Shown here in pieces: positions 54,532 to 64,000 of a stretch of 64,000 nt of DNA. The stretch's first letter is position 1. Every line of letters starts with the position of its first letter. Made by a program: the position numbers and the translations under genes. This stretch comes from Podospora pseudocomata (taxonomy: Eukaryota; Ascomycota; Sordariomycetes; Sordariales; Podosporaceae). The notes beneath the pieces are model-generated. The model did no database searches. It was given only the letters and a program-made list of their open reading frames with translations, and was not told the DNA's origin. The stretch is from assembly GCF_035222375.1 (NCBI RefSeq), contig NC_085888.1, positions 3,658,001 to 3,722,000 on the forward strand, written 5' to 3'.

Positions 54532-55803
54532 TCACCTCGCTGGGGGCTTATCCAACACCTCGGCGCCCTTGAGCACTTTGCTCCGGAGATCCTCCACATG
54601 GCCGGGTTCTTTGTAGGCGGCCTGCACGAGCAGAGGTGTGAGGGCAGCCATCACGTTGTGGCCAAACTCCCGGTTCGTCAGGCCTTTCCTCCCCCAATAG
54701 TGGCGCACGAGGTGTCCGACACAACCAGACCCGGATACTTCGGGAATTCCATTGGCCTCCTGGCACGGCAGCATGCGGATGTATTGCGGGTGGGTTTCAA
54801 TGCTGTAGCCATCCAAAAAGTCGTAGCGGACGTGGGTGCTGAAGGCAGCTTGCTCGTGGAACAAGGTCTGGGCCCATTTGGCGCATCCCTTGTAGCGCAC
54901 CTCGGAGGGGCATTCGGCCCAGTCTTTGAACAGGCGCTGTGATTTCTCCCCGGCCTGCGCAATGATGAAGCCAGAGTTGATGTTGACCTTGTGCTTCTCC
55001 GAGTCGTCGAAGTTGGGCTCACCGGCGGGATCTTCTGCCATGGCCACAATGACGTCCCTGTCGATCTTCCAGTAGTTGAGCATCCACTCGAGCGGCACCT
55101 CGGGGGAGGGGAACATGGCATCGTAGTCCATCATGACGACAATGTCGTACTGCTTGAGGAGCTCCTTGGTGAAGATGACTTTGGACCAGTGGGGGGCGCG
55201 GTCGGCATACTGTGGCGCCCGGATGAACTTGTACGAGTAGCCGTGAATTTGGGCGTAGAGATAGTGGCTGAGGAAGCCTGCCGACGGACTGCCCAGCTTG
55301 TCCCAGGGTGGAACGCCTTCGCTGTAGAAAATGCTTCCCTCGCCCGCCAGGTCGCGCGTATCCACGTCGAGGATGCAGATCCTCTTCCCCATGGGCTTCG
55401 TGTGAACGAGCTCATTCTGGGGAGGCAGCAGCTTTTCGGTTCCGTCGAGGGTCACGAATCGGGGCGCCGTGATGGGCAGAATGAGCGGTTGCCAGAGCGC
55501 GCGAATGATGTCCGGGAGGCTGTCGAGGTTCGGGGGAGTATGGTTCGCCTGGCAGTCGGAATGGAATGGGCCATGGCTGTCGTCAAACACCACCTTGGGC
55601 CTGCGATTGTAGCACCCGTGATGGTTAGCAAAATGCCAGGTGTGGTGACGGGAGTTGGCGTGTGGGTGGTGGACAGCTTACATGCGCGGCTTGGGCAACG
55701 ACCCAGTGTACAAGCCCGACGCGAGGATGAGGGTGATGATGAGAACGGGGATCAGAAAGATGAGGCGACGCCATGCCTGGGGCATATTTTGGAAGGCGGC
55801 CAT
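54532..55803 (-). CDS. Type II membrane glycosyltransferase (GT34/GMA12-MNN10-like)
   Basis: Two exons, 55803-55682 and 55600-54532, with an 81-bp intron (GTAAGC donor, AATCGCAG acceptor), phase 2, giving 396 residues. The first exon supplies a short basic N-terminus and a membrane anchor (LIFLIPVLIITLILASGLY), giving type II topology as in Golgi enzymes. The GT-A catalytic domain begins around residue 112 (KRICILDVDTRD) and has SAGFLSHYLYAQIHGYSYKFIRAP. The metal-binding DxD is in MMDYDAMF (Asp199, Asp201), followed by VNINSGFIIAQ, WAQTLFHEQAAF and HLVRHYWGRKG. These elements match the galactosyl/mannosyl-transferase group around GMA12/MNN10. Donor and acceptor are unknown; protein glycan or wall polymer extension is the natural guess. 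Confidence 0.82.
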
Positions 55804-57389
55804 GGGCGCGCAGCGAAAGAGCGACAACAAAGTCGCAGACACGGTCGAATTGGTGAGCTGGCTGGCTGCGCTGCGCTCAGAGCGTGGCGCCCTGTGAGAT
55901 TCGGGGCAGGCCTGCTTGGTGTGTGGACGTAGGTAGGGGATGGAGAATCACGCCGATCGGGTTGCTGTTGATCGCATTGGAGGGGCGGTTTGCGGTCAGG
56001 GCGGTGAGAGGGAGCACCAGCGGGGATTGGACTGATCTGATAGGAATATGGCGACGTTGATGCTGAAAGAAAACAAGGACGAAAAAGGAGAGCAAAAGAA
56101 AAAAAAGGCAAAAAAGAGGAATGATTTGACAGCAGCGAGCGATCGATTGAGCGACTCGATGGGGCCTGGGGAACGTGTGTGTTGGTTGGTTGGCTACCTT
56201 CCTTCCTTAAGGTACACGAAGGAACCCAACTCCCCTTCCCTCAGGGCAGTGTTCACGATGCGATGCGCGACTCGGATACGACCCCGCCGTAATCATTATT
56301 TTTGCTGTGGCCAAGCCAGGGGTCCAAACTGCCAAACGCAGTAAAAAGGGATGGCAAAACCCCCATGTCTCCTGTCAAATCCACTCAAATCCAGACCAGC
56401 CCAGGCCACCTGCACCTCTCCCGTCATCTTGCACTTCTTCTTCACTAGGTGCCTCGCGGCAGTTTCTGGGGCCATTGCTGCTGAGGCATAATTTTAACTG
56501 CCATCAACGATACGGCCGAACAGGCGGGCGGAAGTCTCGGCTTGGCTCTGGCGACAAGACCCCTGTCGTCTGATGTTTGTGCCTCACAACCGACCTCACG
56601 ACACAGGCCGCCTGCATCACTGGGAAACATGAAACAATGCCTTTGTTTGTGCCCGTCAAAGAACATGGCAAGGCACCGTTGACTCGGTCGGTCGCAGAGC
56701 TGCCTGAATGGCCGCCCAGGGTCCAGGCTCAACGCCCTCAACGGGTGCCCATTGATAAGCACGATAAGGTAGCCGATGGATAAGGCTGCTGAGGCGGGCG
56801 CCACGCCCATGGCAGATCGCATCAAAGTGGAACCTGGAACTCTGACGCGACCAGCACGGGCCCTATCACTTCTTATCAGTGATGGGATGAGCGAGAAGGC
56901 CATCCTGATCAGCGTGACACCGCATACTGACTGCATTCACATGATGTGTGCGACAGTGAGAGTCAGCTGTCTGTCTCTTGTCCTCGAGCGCAGACGACAG
57001 TCCAAGGTCGACACATGCTGGGGAAAGCGAGCTTGGAAGGCTGGTGCTGGGGCATTCGGCTCGGGATAAGGAAACCATCCCGAACTTCGGTTGGGTGTTT
57101 GACAACCAACAAAGAAGACCGAAGCACGTCAGTCATTCTGCCGTGGGAGTTGGGTGTGTAGTTGGTCAACCTCTTAAAGAAGTAGGGGTAATGGCCCAGG
57201 CTTTGCCACTCCCGAGGTCATCCTTCCAGGTTGATGATTCTTGCTTTTACCATCGGTTGGATTCTTCGCGTCTTGCTTCTGGCTTTCTCTGCTCGTGGTC
57301 GTTGCTGCAACACAGGCAGTTTGATTGTATCACTTGTGGAGCTGCATGCAGGCTGTACCTTTGGTTGATAACGTACCTCTGCAGGAAGA
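55804..57389. other. Divergent intergenic region
   Basis: 1.6 kb between the glycosyltransferase (minus) and the MFS carrier (plus). An A-rich run at 56098-56117 lies in the leader region of the minus gene. Open frames of 100-160 codons occur on both strands without support. Both promoters lie here. Confidence 0.45.
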
Positions 57390-59284
57390 ATGAGCGTCGG
57401 CCACCGGGATGGATCACCGCCGCCATCCTCATCTCCATGCTCTTCCAGAGCCCCGATTTCGAACTATTACCCGATAGGACATGACCTGAAGCACCCTGAT
57501 GACAGATACCGCCTTGAACATGATCGGAGCTCTTTCGAAAGTCAAGGGGTGCTTTCGCCGTTGCTTCTTGGCTCTCCACACGCCACCGCGCTTCGCAGCA
57601 ACAGCATTGAGATGCAAGATTCGGGGATATCAAGTCTTGAAAACGAAAGAGAGGCGCAACGTATCAACCGAAAGATGGATTTGTACCTGCTCCCCCTCCT
57701 ATCGCTGCTGTATCTGTTCAACGGCCTCGACAGGGGGAATATTGGCAATGCGCAAACCCAAGGCTTCACGCATGACATCGGTGCCCTGCCGGATGATCTC
57801 AACCTTGCAGTGTCGCTCTTTTTCGTCACCTTTGTCCTGTTCCAGATGCCCTCGGCCGCAGTGGGACAATGGCTGGGGCCGAGCACGTGGCTGCCCATCA
57901 TGATGGTACCCAGTCCTCTCCAAGTTCTGTTGTTATATGTATACCGCCAAGGACTAACCACTCGATCAGCTCTGTTGGGGCCTCATAACCACGATTCAGG
58001 CATTTATCTGGGGAAAAGGTACGGGGCAAAAAGAAACACGAGAACCATGGCGCTGACATTGGCATTGATCACGTACTCAAGCGGCTCTGATAACGACTCG
58101 TCTCCTCATCGGTGTCTTTGAAGCTGGCTTTTACCCCACATGCATCGTTTATCTTGGCTCTTTCTATTCCCGGTTCGACCTGGCCACGCGGATTGGACTG
58201 TTTTATGGACAGTATGCCATTGCATCTGCCTTCTCGGGGGCCCTGTGTACGTTCGCCCTCAACCACTCCCCCGACACCGAAGCAGGACGGGGCTGACATG
58301 GACTGACTGCCACCAGCATATGCCATCTTTCAGGTCTCCCATGCCTGGCTCAAGCCATGGCAGCTTCTCTTCATCATCGAGGGGGTTCTCACCTCTGTGC
58401 TGGGAGCGGTAGCATGGTTGTGGCTACCGACAGGACCTAGAGGCGCGTGGTTCCTGAGCCACAGCGAAAGGCAGTTTGTGGTGGACCGAGTCGGTGGCGT
58501 GGAACTCAATGCTGCCAAATACTCCAGCCTTACCCGGCGGGATCTGGTCGAGACGCTGAGGGATTGGAAGCTGTGGTTTGTGCTGGTGTTCAACATCTGC
58601 GCCAGCGTGCCCGTCACGGCTTTCTCCGTCTTCCTCCCGCTGGTTGTGCAGGGTATGGGGTACGAATCGGTCGAGGCAAACTTGGTATGTGACAAGAGCA
58701 AAGGCAAGAAGCAAGAAACAAGAAGCCTAACTCCTTCTACATAGATGTCGGTGCCGCCAGCGGTGTGCGGGGCGGTCGGGCTCTACCTGTTCGCATCCAG
58801 CTCGGATCGGCACAGGGAGCGGGGATGGCACATTGTCGGAGCACTGGTGGTGGCGCTGGGGGGACTCGTCGGGGTGGTCGGATCGGTCAGCAACGCAGCC
58901 AAGTATGCGTCGCTGTGCGTGTTTCTTTTTGGCAGCTACGTGCCGCCCCCGCTCACCGTGGCCTGGCTCAGCGGCAACACGCCGACGGCTGGGAAGAGGG
59001 CGCTGGTGGTGGGCGCGAATGGGCTGGGAAACCTGGCGGGCGCCATCGGGTCGCAGCTCTACCGAGCCGAGTATGCACCCGGGTACAAACTGCCGCTGGT
59101 GGTGACGTTGGGATTCGTCGGTGTTGCCCTCACCGGTTATGTAGCGTATCGTTACACACTGCGGGCGGTGAACGCGCGCAGGGCGGCCATCAGGAAATCG
59201 AAAAGCGCCGAGCAGATAGAGGCCGAGCGTGTCGACTCTGTCAGACATGCAGACCGCAAATGGGTGTTTGTATACGACCTGTAA
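57390..59284 (+). CDS. MFS transporter, anion:cation symporter (Dal5/allantoate permease-like)
   Basis: Five exons: 57390-57905, 57970-58018, 58082-58246, 58317-58684 and 58745-59284. The four introns (64, 63, 70 and 60 bp) all have GT-AG ends and the frame is kept throughout, giving 545 residues. About 95 N-terminal residues are cytosolic and Ser/Pro-rich. The first helix carries the family hallmark LLYLFNGLDRGNIGNAQ. Then come CWGLITTIQAFIWGK, the RLLIGVFEAGFYPTCIVYLGSFYSRFDLATRIGLFYG block typical of the ACS family (TC 2.A.1.14), a central loop (ERQFVVDRVGGVELNAAKYSSLTRRDL), and a second six-helix half ending VGVALTGYVAYRYTL. Members carry organic anions such as allantoate, nicotinate, biotin or pantothenate at the plasma membrane. 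The exact substrate is unknown. A Zn2Cys6 regulator follows 522 bp downstream on the same strand. Confidence 0.9.
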
Positions 59285-59806
59285 GGTAACTGGAAGACCT
59301 GTACAGTCAGTACATACAACACAGGTGGTGGTAGGTAGCAGAATTGAACACGCTCCCCCCTCTCCCCCCACCCCCCAACATCAGGCCGGGGACATGTTGG
59401 TCAGTTCCGCGGGGGTGCTGCGGTGAGGTGTCACTGCGTTATCATTTATCACACTGGCAGCTCTCACCTGTTTGTGCCACTGGCCGTAAGCAGGGTCTGA
59501 TTGGTCCAGAACTGGCATCGGCGCAGACTACCCCACCCCCCTCAACCGCAAGTACCGCCCGGGTTGGGGCGTAACCCACGCATCCCACACGTCCTGGTGG
59601 TCCCCAAGCCAAGAAGAGTGTCGTCTCCGCAGCCCGCCTGGGAAAAGCTCCACCCTGGGCGCCCAAGTCCCCAGGAAACACTCAAGTCCACCTCTCCTCC
59701 TCCACACTGCGGGTACGTTAACCTGGAAACTCTCTCTCCTCCATCGCAGCTCCCATCTCATCCATCGGTGATCCAGTCAGTGATCCATGGTCATTTTATA
59801 ACCACC
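59285..59806. other. Intergenic gap between carrier and regulator
   Basis: 522 bp with C-rich tracts (CCCCCCTCTCCCCCCACCCCCC near 59356). It is presumably the promoter of the Zn2Cys6 gene and the 3' flank of the carrier. An upstream open frame continues from the regulator's first exon but has no better start. Confidence 0.45.
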
Positions 59807-62715
59807 ATGCCGCGGCAATCGAAACCGCCTTCCACTTCGACTGGAAAAAAGAAGCCCGAGCTGGTCGACGGCCGCCTGCCCGTCAATCCCCGCAGAAAAA
59901 AGGTTTTGCCTGAGGAGAGGAAGCGGGTCTCCTCGGCGTGAGTTTGTTCACTTCTTTCTCTCTCCTCTCCTCTCCTCTTCTCTCCTCGCGCATTTGTCTA
60001 ACATTGGCCCCGTGCCACCGCTCCAAAGTTGTAACAACTGCAATGTGCGACGGGTTAAGTGCACTGGGGAGACACCGTGCCATCAGTGCCGGAACACAAA
60101 CCGCCCGTGCAAATATCCCGAGGTCGTCCCCAAGGTCACCGTTCCAAAGCTGCAATGGACAGCCTTGACAGCCCTCCAAGCATGGGCCCCGCATGCAATC
60201 GAGCTGAAGCGTCAGCTCGAGGCCGGCGAGCTTGTCCGGAAGATCACCCATGAGGATGGTCGGGTAGAGTACCAGCCCGCGAGTGAGCTGCCACCGCTGC
60301 CCGAGCTTTCACATTTCCAAGACGAGGTGCCGCCTGAAGATGTTGTCAATGCTGAGTCGTCACGGCTGGCGTTACCACCAGCCCCGGCACCGCAAACAGC
60401 GGCACCACTGCCGCAACCACCAACACCCCGTCAGCAGCAGCACCAGCAGGAGCACCAGCAACATCATATAGCGGAGCACCAACACCGGGAGAGGCCGCCG
60501 CTGGGTGAATCACCGCAAACTGGGGACAAGCTGGACAAGATTCGCTCGGCATCACCCTCAACTTCATCCATCTTGAGTAAACGGTCGGATTTTTATCTCA
60601 GCACCAGCACTGGTTTTGATCCTCGAAGTGATGAAGGACGCATGTTGGCCGACTCAACTGGCACAAGTCGATATTTGGGGGCGTCATCCGGAGCAACATT
60701 CCTTGACAACATCAAGAACATGATCACCCTGACCACCCCCTTAGCAGCCCTGATCTCCAAGGGACCCGAGCACATGTTTTCACAAACTACTGGAAGGTAC
60801 CAAACCGACGATTCCCGTGCCTTGCTTGGGCCCCCCTTGATGGACCCAGTCCGACACCTACCTCCAGCCCCCGACACGGCCAAGCTGCTGGACGAGGTCC
60901 GCTACTTCATCCAAGACGGGACCACTGACGACTTGTTCCCAAGTGGCGGCATCATGTTCTGGTCGTTCCCGACCTTCACTGATCTCTCGGCCCTGGGCAC
61001 CGCTCGTCGAGACCGAATCGTGACCGCTCATGGAGAGCAATATCTCCAAGTGCCCCGGGATGACGAACAGCGAACCCCGCTCGCACTGACCTTTGCCGCG
61101 TTTGCTTTCAACAGCCTTCTCGGCCTTGCAGGCAAAGACTCTCGCGTCAATGGCCGTCTGGGTGAAGACTTCTATGCCACCTCGCGCCATCTGCTGGGAG
61201 ACCCCTGGGACTTTGGCACCTCCACCATTAAGGAAGCCGCCGTCATGGGCCTATTGGCGCTCTACCTTGTTGAGATCAACAGACGTGACAATGCGCATCT
61301 CTGGGTGAAACACGCCATGCACGTTTGCGAAGTTCGTGGAATCCATCGCGGCTACACCGACGATGAGGCCGAAGTCAGAACGTTTTGGACACTCTACATT
61401 ATTGACTCGTATGCTCCACGGCTCCTTTTTCTCGCATGACGCTGGAGCACTTCCACTGACACTCTTCCAGGTGGCTGAGCTGCTTACTGGGACGCACGCC
61501 ATCGATCCCGGATGATGGCATCTCACTTCGGCCCCCCCGAGAATGCCCGTAAGCGCTCCCATGTTCTCTTGCATTATAATGTCATCTCACATCTGTCTTG
61601 TAGCCATTTTCCATCTCCCGTCGGCCTGAAGGCCCATCTGGAGCTGTCCCGCATCACTCACAAGATCATTTATAATGGCTTGCGCAGACAGTCAGATGGC
61701 AAGAAGCCCGAAGATCGGAGGGCCAGGGCGGAATCCCACGTCAAACGATCCCTCGAAAGTCTGAAAAAATGGCTGAAGGCCCTCCCTCCTGCTCTTCAAC
61801 TCCCCCCGGATGCCCACACAAAACTGCATCTTCCCAATAGCTTGACGACCGAGGAAGTTCCCTCCGGGTTCGGTCGCGATCGTGCATGTTGGTCACTGCA
61901 CATGTCATACAATCAGGTAAGTTCTCATTGACGACAAGACTTCGCAGTTGCTGACACTCTGCCATCAGCTCATCATCCTCACCGTTCGTCCTGTGATTCT
62001 AACAGCAGTGCGGAAAGCCATTGCTAGCCTCGTCAGTACAGGACAGATGTTTAATATCTACGACAACGCCCTGGTGGAAGAGATTCGCCGGTGTACCGAT
62101 GCGGCGCAATCCAATCTGCGCCTCGGATGGCTGATGCGCCAAAACAGCCCGCATGGCAGGTTGCTGGTGCAGGATCTGCACCACATTTTCAATGCTGCCG
62201 TCTTCCTCACCATGTACCAGCTCGTCTTTGTTAATGTTCGGACGCAGCTGGTGGCTGATGTGGACTGGGCCATTGATGTCTTCAAACAGGAGCAGGAGAC
62301 AGGCTGTGCATATGCCAAGGATTGCTTCGAGGTCCTGCGCGACCTCAGGTTCCTTGTCAGCGAGCTACGGGACTGGATTCATAACCAGACCGAGAAGGAG
62401 AAGCTCTGGGACGACGACGGGGCGTTGAAGAATTATCTAGGCGCCATGACGGCGCCTCGCAACAACAACACTTCCAAGACAGACCTTGGTGCAGATGTGC
62501 CGATGCATGACGTCCAATTCGAGGGCCGCCCCATCAAGCAAGCCCACGGCTTCAAGAAGGGGTACGCAAGGAGGATTTGGGACACGCTAACGTCCTGGCT
62601 CCTGTTGGAGGACAACTCCAACGAGGGTGACGGTGGTGGAGAATGTTTTGTGTTTCTTTCCAGTTCCAGTTCAGATACCAACTCAAACTGTTCGTTCCCC
62701 CCCGGAGGATACTAG
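59807..62715 (+). CDS. Zn2Cys6 transcription factor with fungal-specific domain
   Basis: Five exons: 59807-59937, 60029-61408, 61471-61548, 61604-61916 and 61969-62715. The introns (91, 62, 55 and 52 bp) keep the frame, giving 882 residues. The first intron splits the zinc cluster just before its first Cys. The spliced sequence reads ACNNCNVRRVKC, then TGETPCHQCRNTNRPCKY: CX2CX6CX5CX2CX6C, residues about 45-71. A Pro/Gln/His-rich linker (residues about 155-200) follows. The fungal-specific regulatory domain runs from about 300 to 600, with LTFAAFAFNSLLGLAGKDSRVNGRLGEDFYATSRHLLG, INRRDNAHLWVKHAMHVCEVRGIHRGY and FWTLYIIDSWLSCLLGRTPSIPDDGISL. It acts in the nucleus on CGG-type sites. The preceding MFS carrier is a possible target. 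Confidence 0.88.
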
Positions 62716-63087
62716 TACAGAGGTCAAGCGATGCAAGCCTTCTTTTTCTGTCTTTTCAGCGTTTTCTTTTTGGACTTTTTAAATACACCTCTATATATAC
62801 GGTGGTTTGAGTCACCGTGGTTCGTTCCTCTACCGGACGCCATGCAGAGAAAAAGGGGGCCGTGACGGGTACATTGTTTTGTTTCTTTACCTTACGAGTA
62901 ATGAACGATTGACGAATATTTCCGCAGCTTTTAGGGCGAGCCATGAATATGTACCCGAGTATGTCGCACAGATATCATTCTTTCTTTTGCGTAACAGGGC
63001 GAGAGTGTGTCAGCAACTGAGTCGCAACTTGGGTAGTTAGCAGGGTTCTGTTTTTAATTCTACCGCATCAAGGTTATGTCAACTATG
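62716..63087. other. Intergenic gap, convergent
   Basis: 372 bp between the Zn2Cys6 gene and the eIF-2B-like relic. It is T-rich near its left end, which suggests a 3' untranslated region. No gene seen. Confidence 0.4.
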
Positions 63088-64000
63088 TTACAAGTCCCCA
63101 AAAATGTTGCTTTCTTCCTTCACCAGATATTGCACTTGCTTTGCAATGTTTGTCACGGTCCACTCGCCTTTTTCGGCAATGTATGCGTCGACCAAGTCAC
63201 CAGAAACCCATTTGAATAGAATGTTCTTGGTGGTCACCACAACCTGTCCTTTGTTGAAACTGTTACCCCCCGGAGTGGCTTGAAGCAAGTCTTCTGCCCC
63301 GTTCCTCACTCTCTCGGCGTTGAAGGCGGCCCGCCAAGCTCGTGTAACCTGGAGCGGGTCGCTATCTTCCTCGTATGAGTCTTGCGATCGACGCTATCCT
63401 CCAACAGTAGTTTTCGAAGCAACTTATTGTGGGAGAGCTTGGCCGTGTCCGTTAACAGCACAATCTTGGTGGTTGATGACAGGCACATTGCCGTTAGAAC
63501 AGCAGATAAGGGCCTGGTCTTGTTTACCACGGCGCCAGAGGGCGAGAGACGATCTGAGCCGATAAGGACCATATCTACCGCTGTCTTTGGGCCAGACCTG
63601 GACAGAGAGGCAATTGAGGCCGAGGTATCGGGTACAGTGTAGTTTTGTGGGGTCTTCCAGAGGATTGAAAAGGCGCTAAGAGAGAAGAGGAGAGGGAGAC
63701 GCCTTCGAAGAGCGGTCGGGTTTCCAAGACGTTGAGGTCAATGGTGTACTGGGTAGAGATGGAGGATAAAACGGTCAGGATCGAGAGGCCGTCTCTCCCG
63801 AAAAAGGACGAGCGAATGTATGACACAAACGAGGTTGTGATATCACCCAAGAGCTGAGTCGTAGAAAGAGAAGGGTGTCGTATGGTAGACAAGACCGCCA
63901 TTCTCAGATCATGCGCAGAAGTGTTGGAGTCCGCATCAAATTAGGCTTTGATCTCTGATAATCTGGCCAGGAGAACGCTTGTTATGGCTGCTCCCATGCT
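63088..64000 (-). pseudogene. Decayed eIF-2B-like gene (possibly of the fungal Nudix/eIF-2B type), continuing past the window edge
   Basis: The eIF-2B-like fold is recognisable in pieces that lie in different frames. These are, in order: SMGAAITSVLLARLSEIKA (63999 downward), LSILTVLSSISTQYTIDLNVLETRPLFEGVSLSSSLL, VPDTSASIASLS plus MVLIGSDRLSPSGAVVNKT, KIVLLTDTAKLSHN, SDPLQVTRAW and KNILFKWVSGDLVDAYIAEKG. The first two share one frame but are parted by a TAA near 63942. Two further frame changes lie near 63640 and 63400. A 38-bp intron (GTACCC...CCAG) could absorb the first frame change but is shorter than any other intron here and would delete conserved residues. I therefore read this as a pseudogene of a host gene. 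The missing N-terminus, perhaps with a Nudix domain as in intact fungal relatives I recall, would lie right of position 64000. Sequencing errors are the alternative. Confidence 0.62.

Noticed and set aside
54678-55932. Open frames of 147 (minus) and 313 (plus) codons over the glycosyltransferase
   Set aside because: Shadows of a gene whose own frame carries membrane anchor, DxD and family motifs. Composition is Arg/Ser/Thr-rich (minus) or Val/Gly/Glu-rich (plus).
63928-63970. Possible sixth GATA element (CTCTGATAATC)
   Set aside because: Lacks the ATCW part of the SreA consensus and lies inside the eIF-2B-like relic.
1-64000. tRNA, rRNA genes and CRISPR arrays
   Set aside because: No B-box-like GGTTCGANTCC with a fitting A-box was found outside coding sequence, no rRNA core sequence and no spaced identical repeats. 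Reading by eye cannot exclude a tRNA.

Overview
The window looks like nuclear DNA of a filamentous ascomycete, most likely a Sordariomycete and plausibly Sordariales. Genes are compact, with short introns of about 50-90 bp (GTATGT/GTAAGT donors, CTAAC/CTGAC-type branch sites). The families are typical of that group: a HET-domain protein, a Zn2Cys6 regulator, a Dal5-type MFS carrier, a GMC oxidoreductase, and a ferrichrome-type NRPS beside an ornithine N5-oxygenase. A TA-rich patch with decayed repeats also fits a genome with repeat-induced point mutation. The order name is inference from gene content, not something the sequence proves.

Layout. 1-3.8 kb: promoter region and a two-exon gene of unknown function. 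3.8-6.1 kb: TA-rich island with LTR-like fossils. 6.1-8.0 kb: HET-domain gene. 8.4-27.0 kb: the siderophore block, both genes on the minus strand: a three-exon, about 5043-residue NRPS (SidC-like, A-T-C-A-T-C-T-C-A-T-C-T-C-T-C) and, 1.7 kb upstream of it, a three-exon SidA-like L-ornithine N5-monooxygenase. A 2.9-kb non-coding stretch upstream of sidA carries five ATCWGATAA elements, the known recognition sequence of the iron-sensing GATA repressor SreA/SRE. 30-41 kb: mostly housekeeping genes (membrane protein with a Cys-rich tail, an acidic hypothetical protein, a WW/FF splicing-type protein, a TAPT1/Emp65-type membrane protein, an HpcH/HpaI-type aldolase).

41-46 kb: a run of small genes whose core is three LITAF-domain paralogues (one minus, two plus). 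All three share one phase-2 intron at the same place and a GPGG tail. A small secreted cupin-like protein, a tiny hydrophilic protein and an ASCH-domain protein flank them. 47-56 kb: F-box-like protein, GMC oxidoreductase, secreted SGNH-like hydrolase, Golgi-type glycosyltransferase. 57-63 kb: an MFS anion:cation symporter followed by a Zn2Cys6 regulator. At the right edge lies a decayed eIF-2B-like gene that continues out of the window.

How the genes work together. SidA hydroxylates ornithine, and SidC assembles the acylated product with small amino acids into an intracellular ferrichrome-type siderophore (ferricrocin is the best guess). The GATA elements imply repression under iron repletion. 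No acyltransferase or siderophore transporter is visible here. The spliced models below were built by hand from donor/acceptor sites and reading-frame continuity; none has transcript support.
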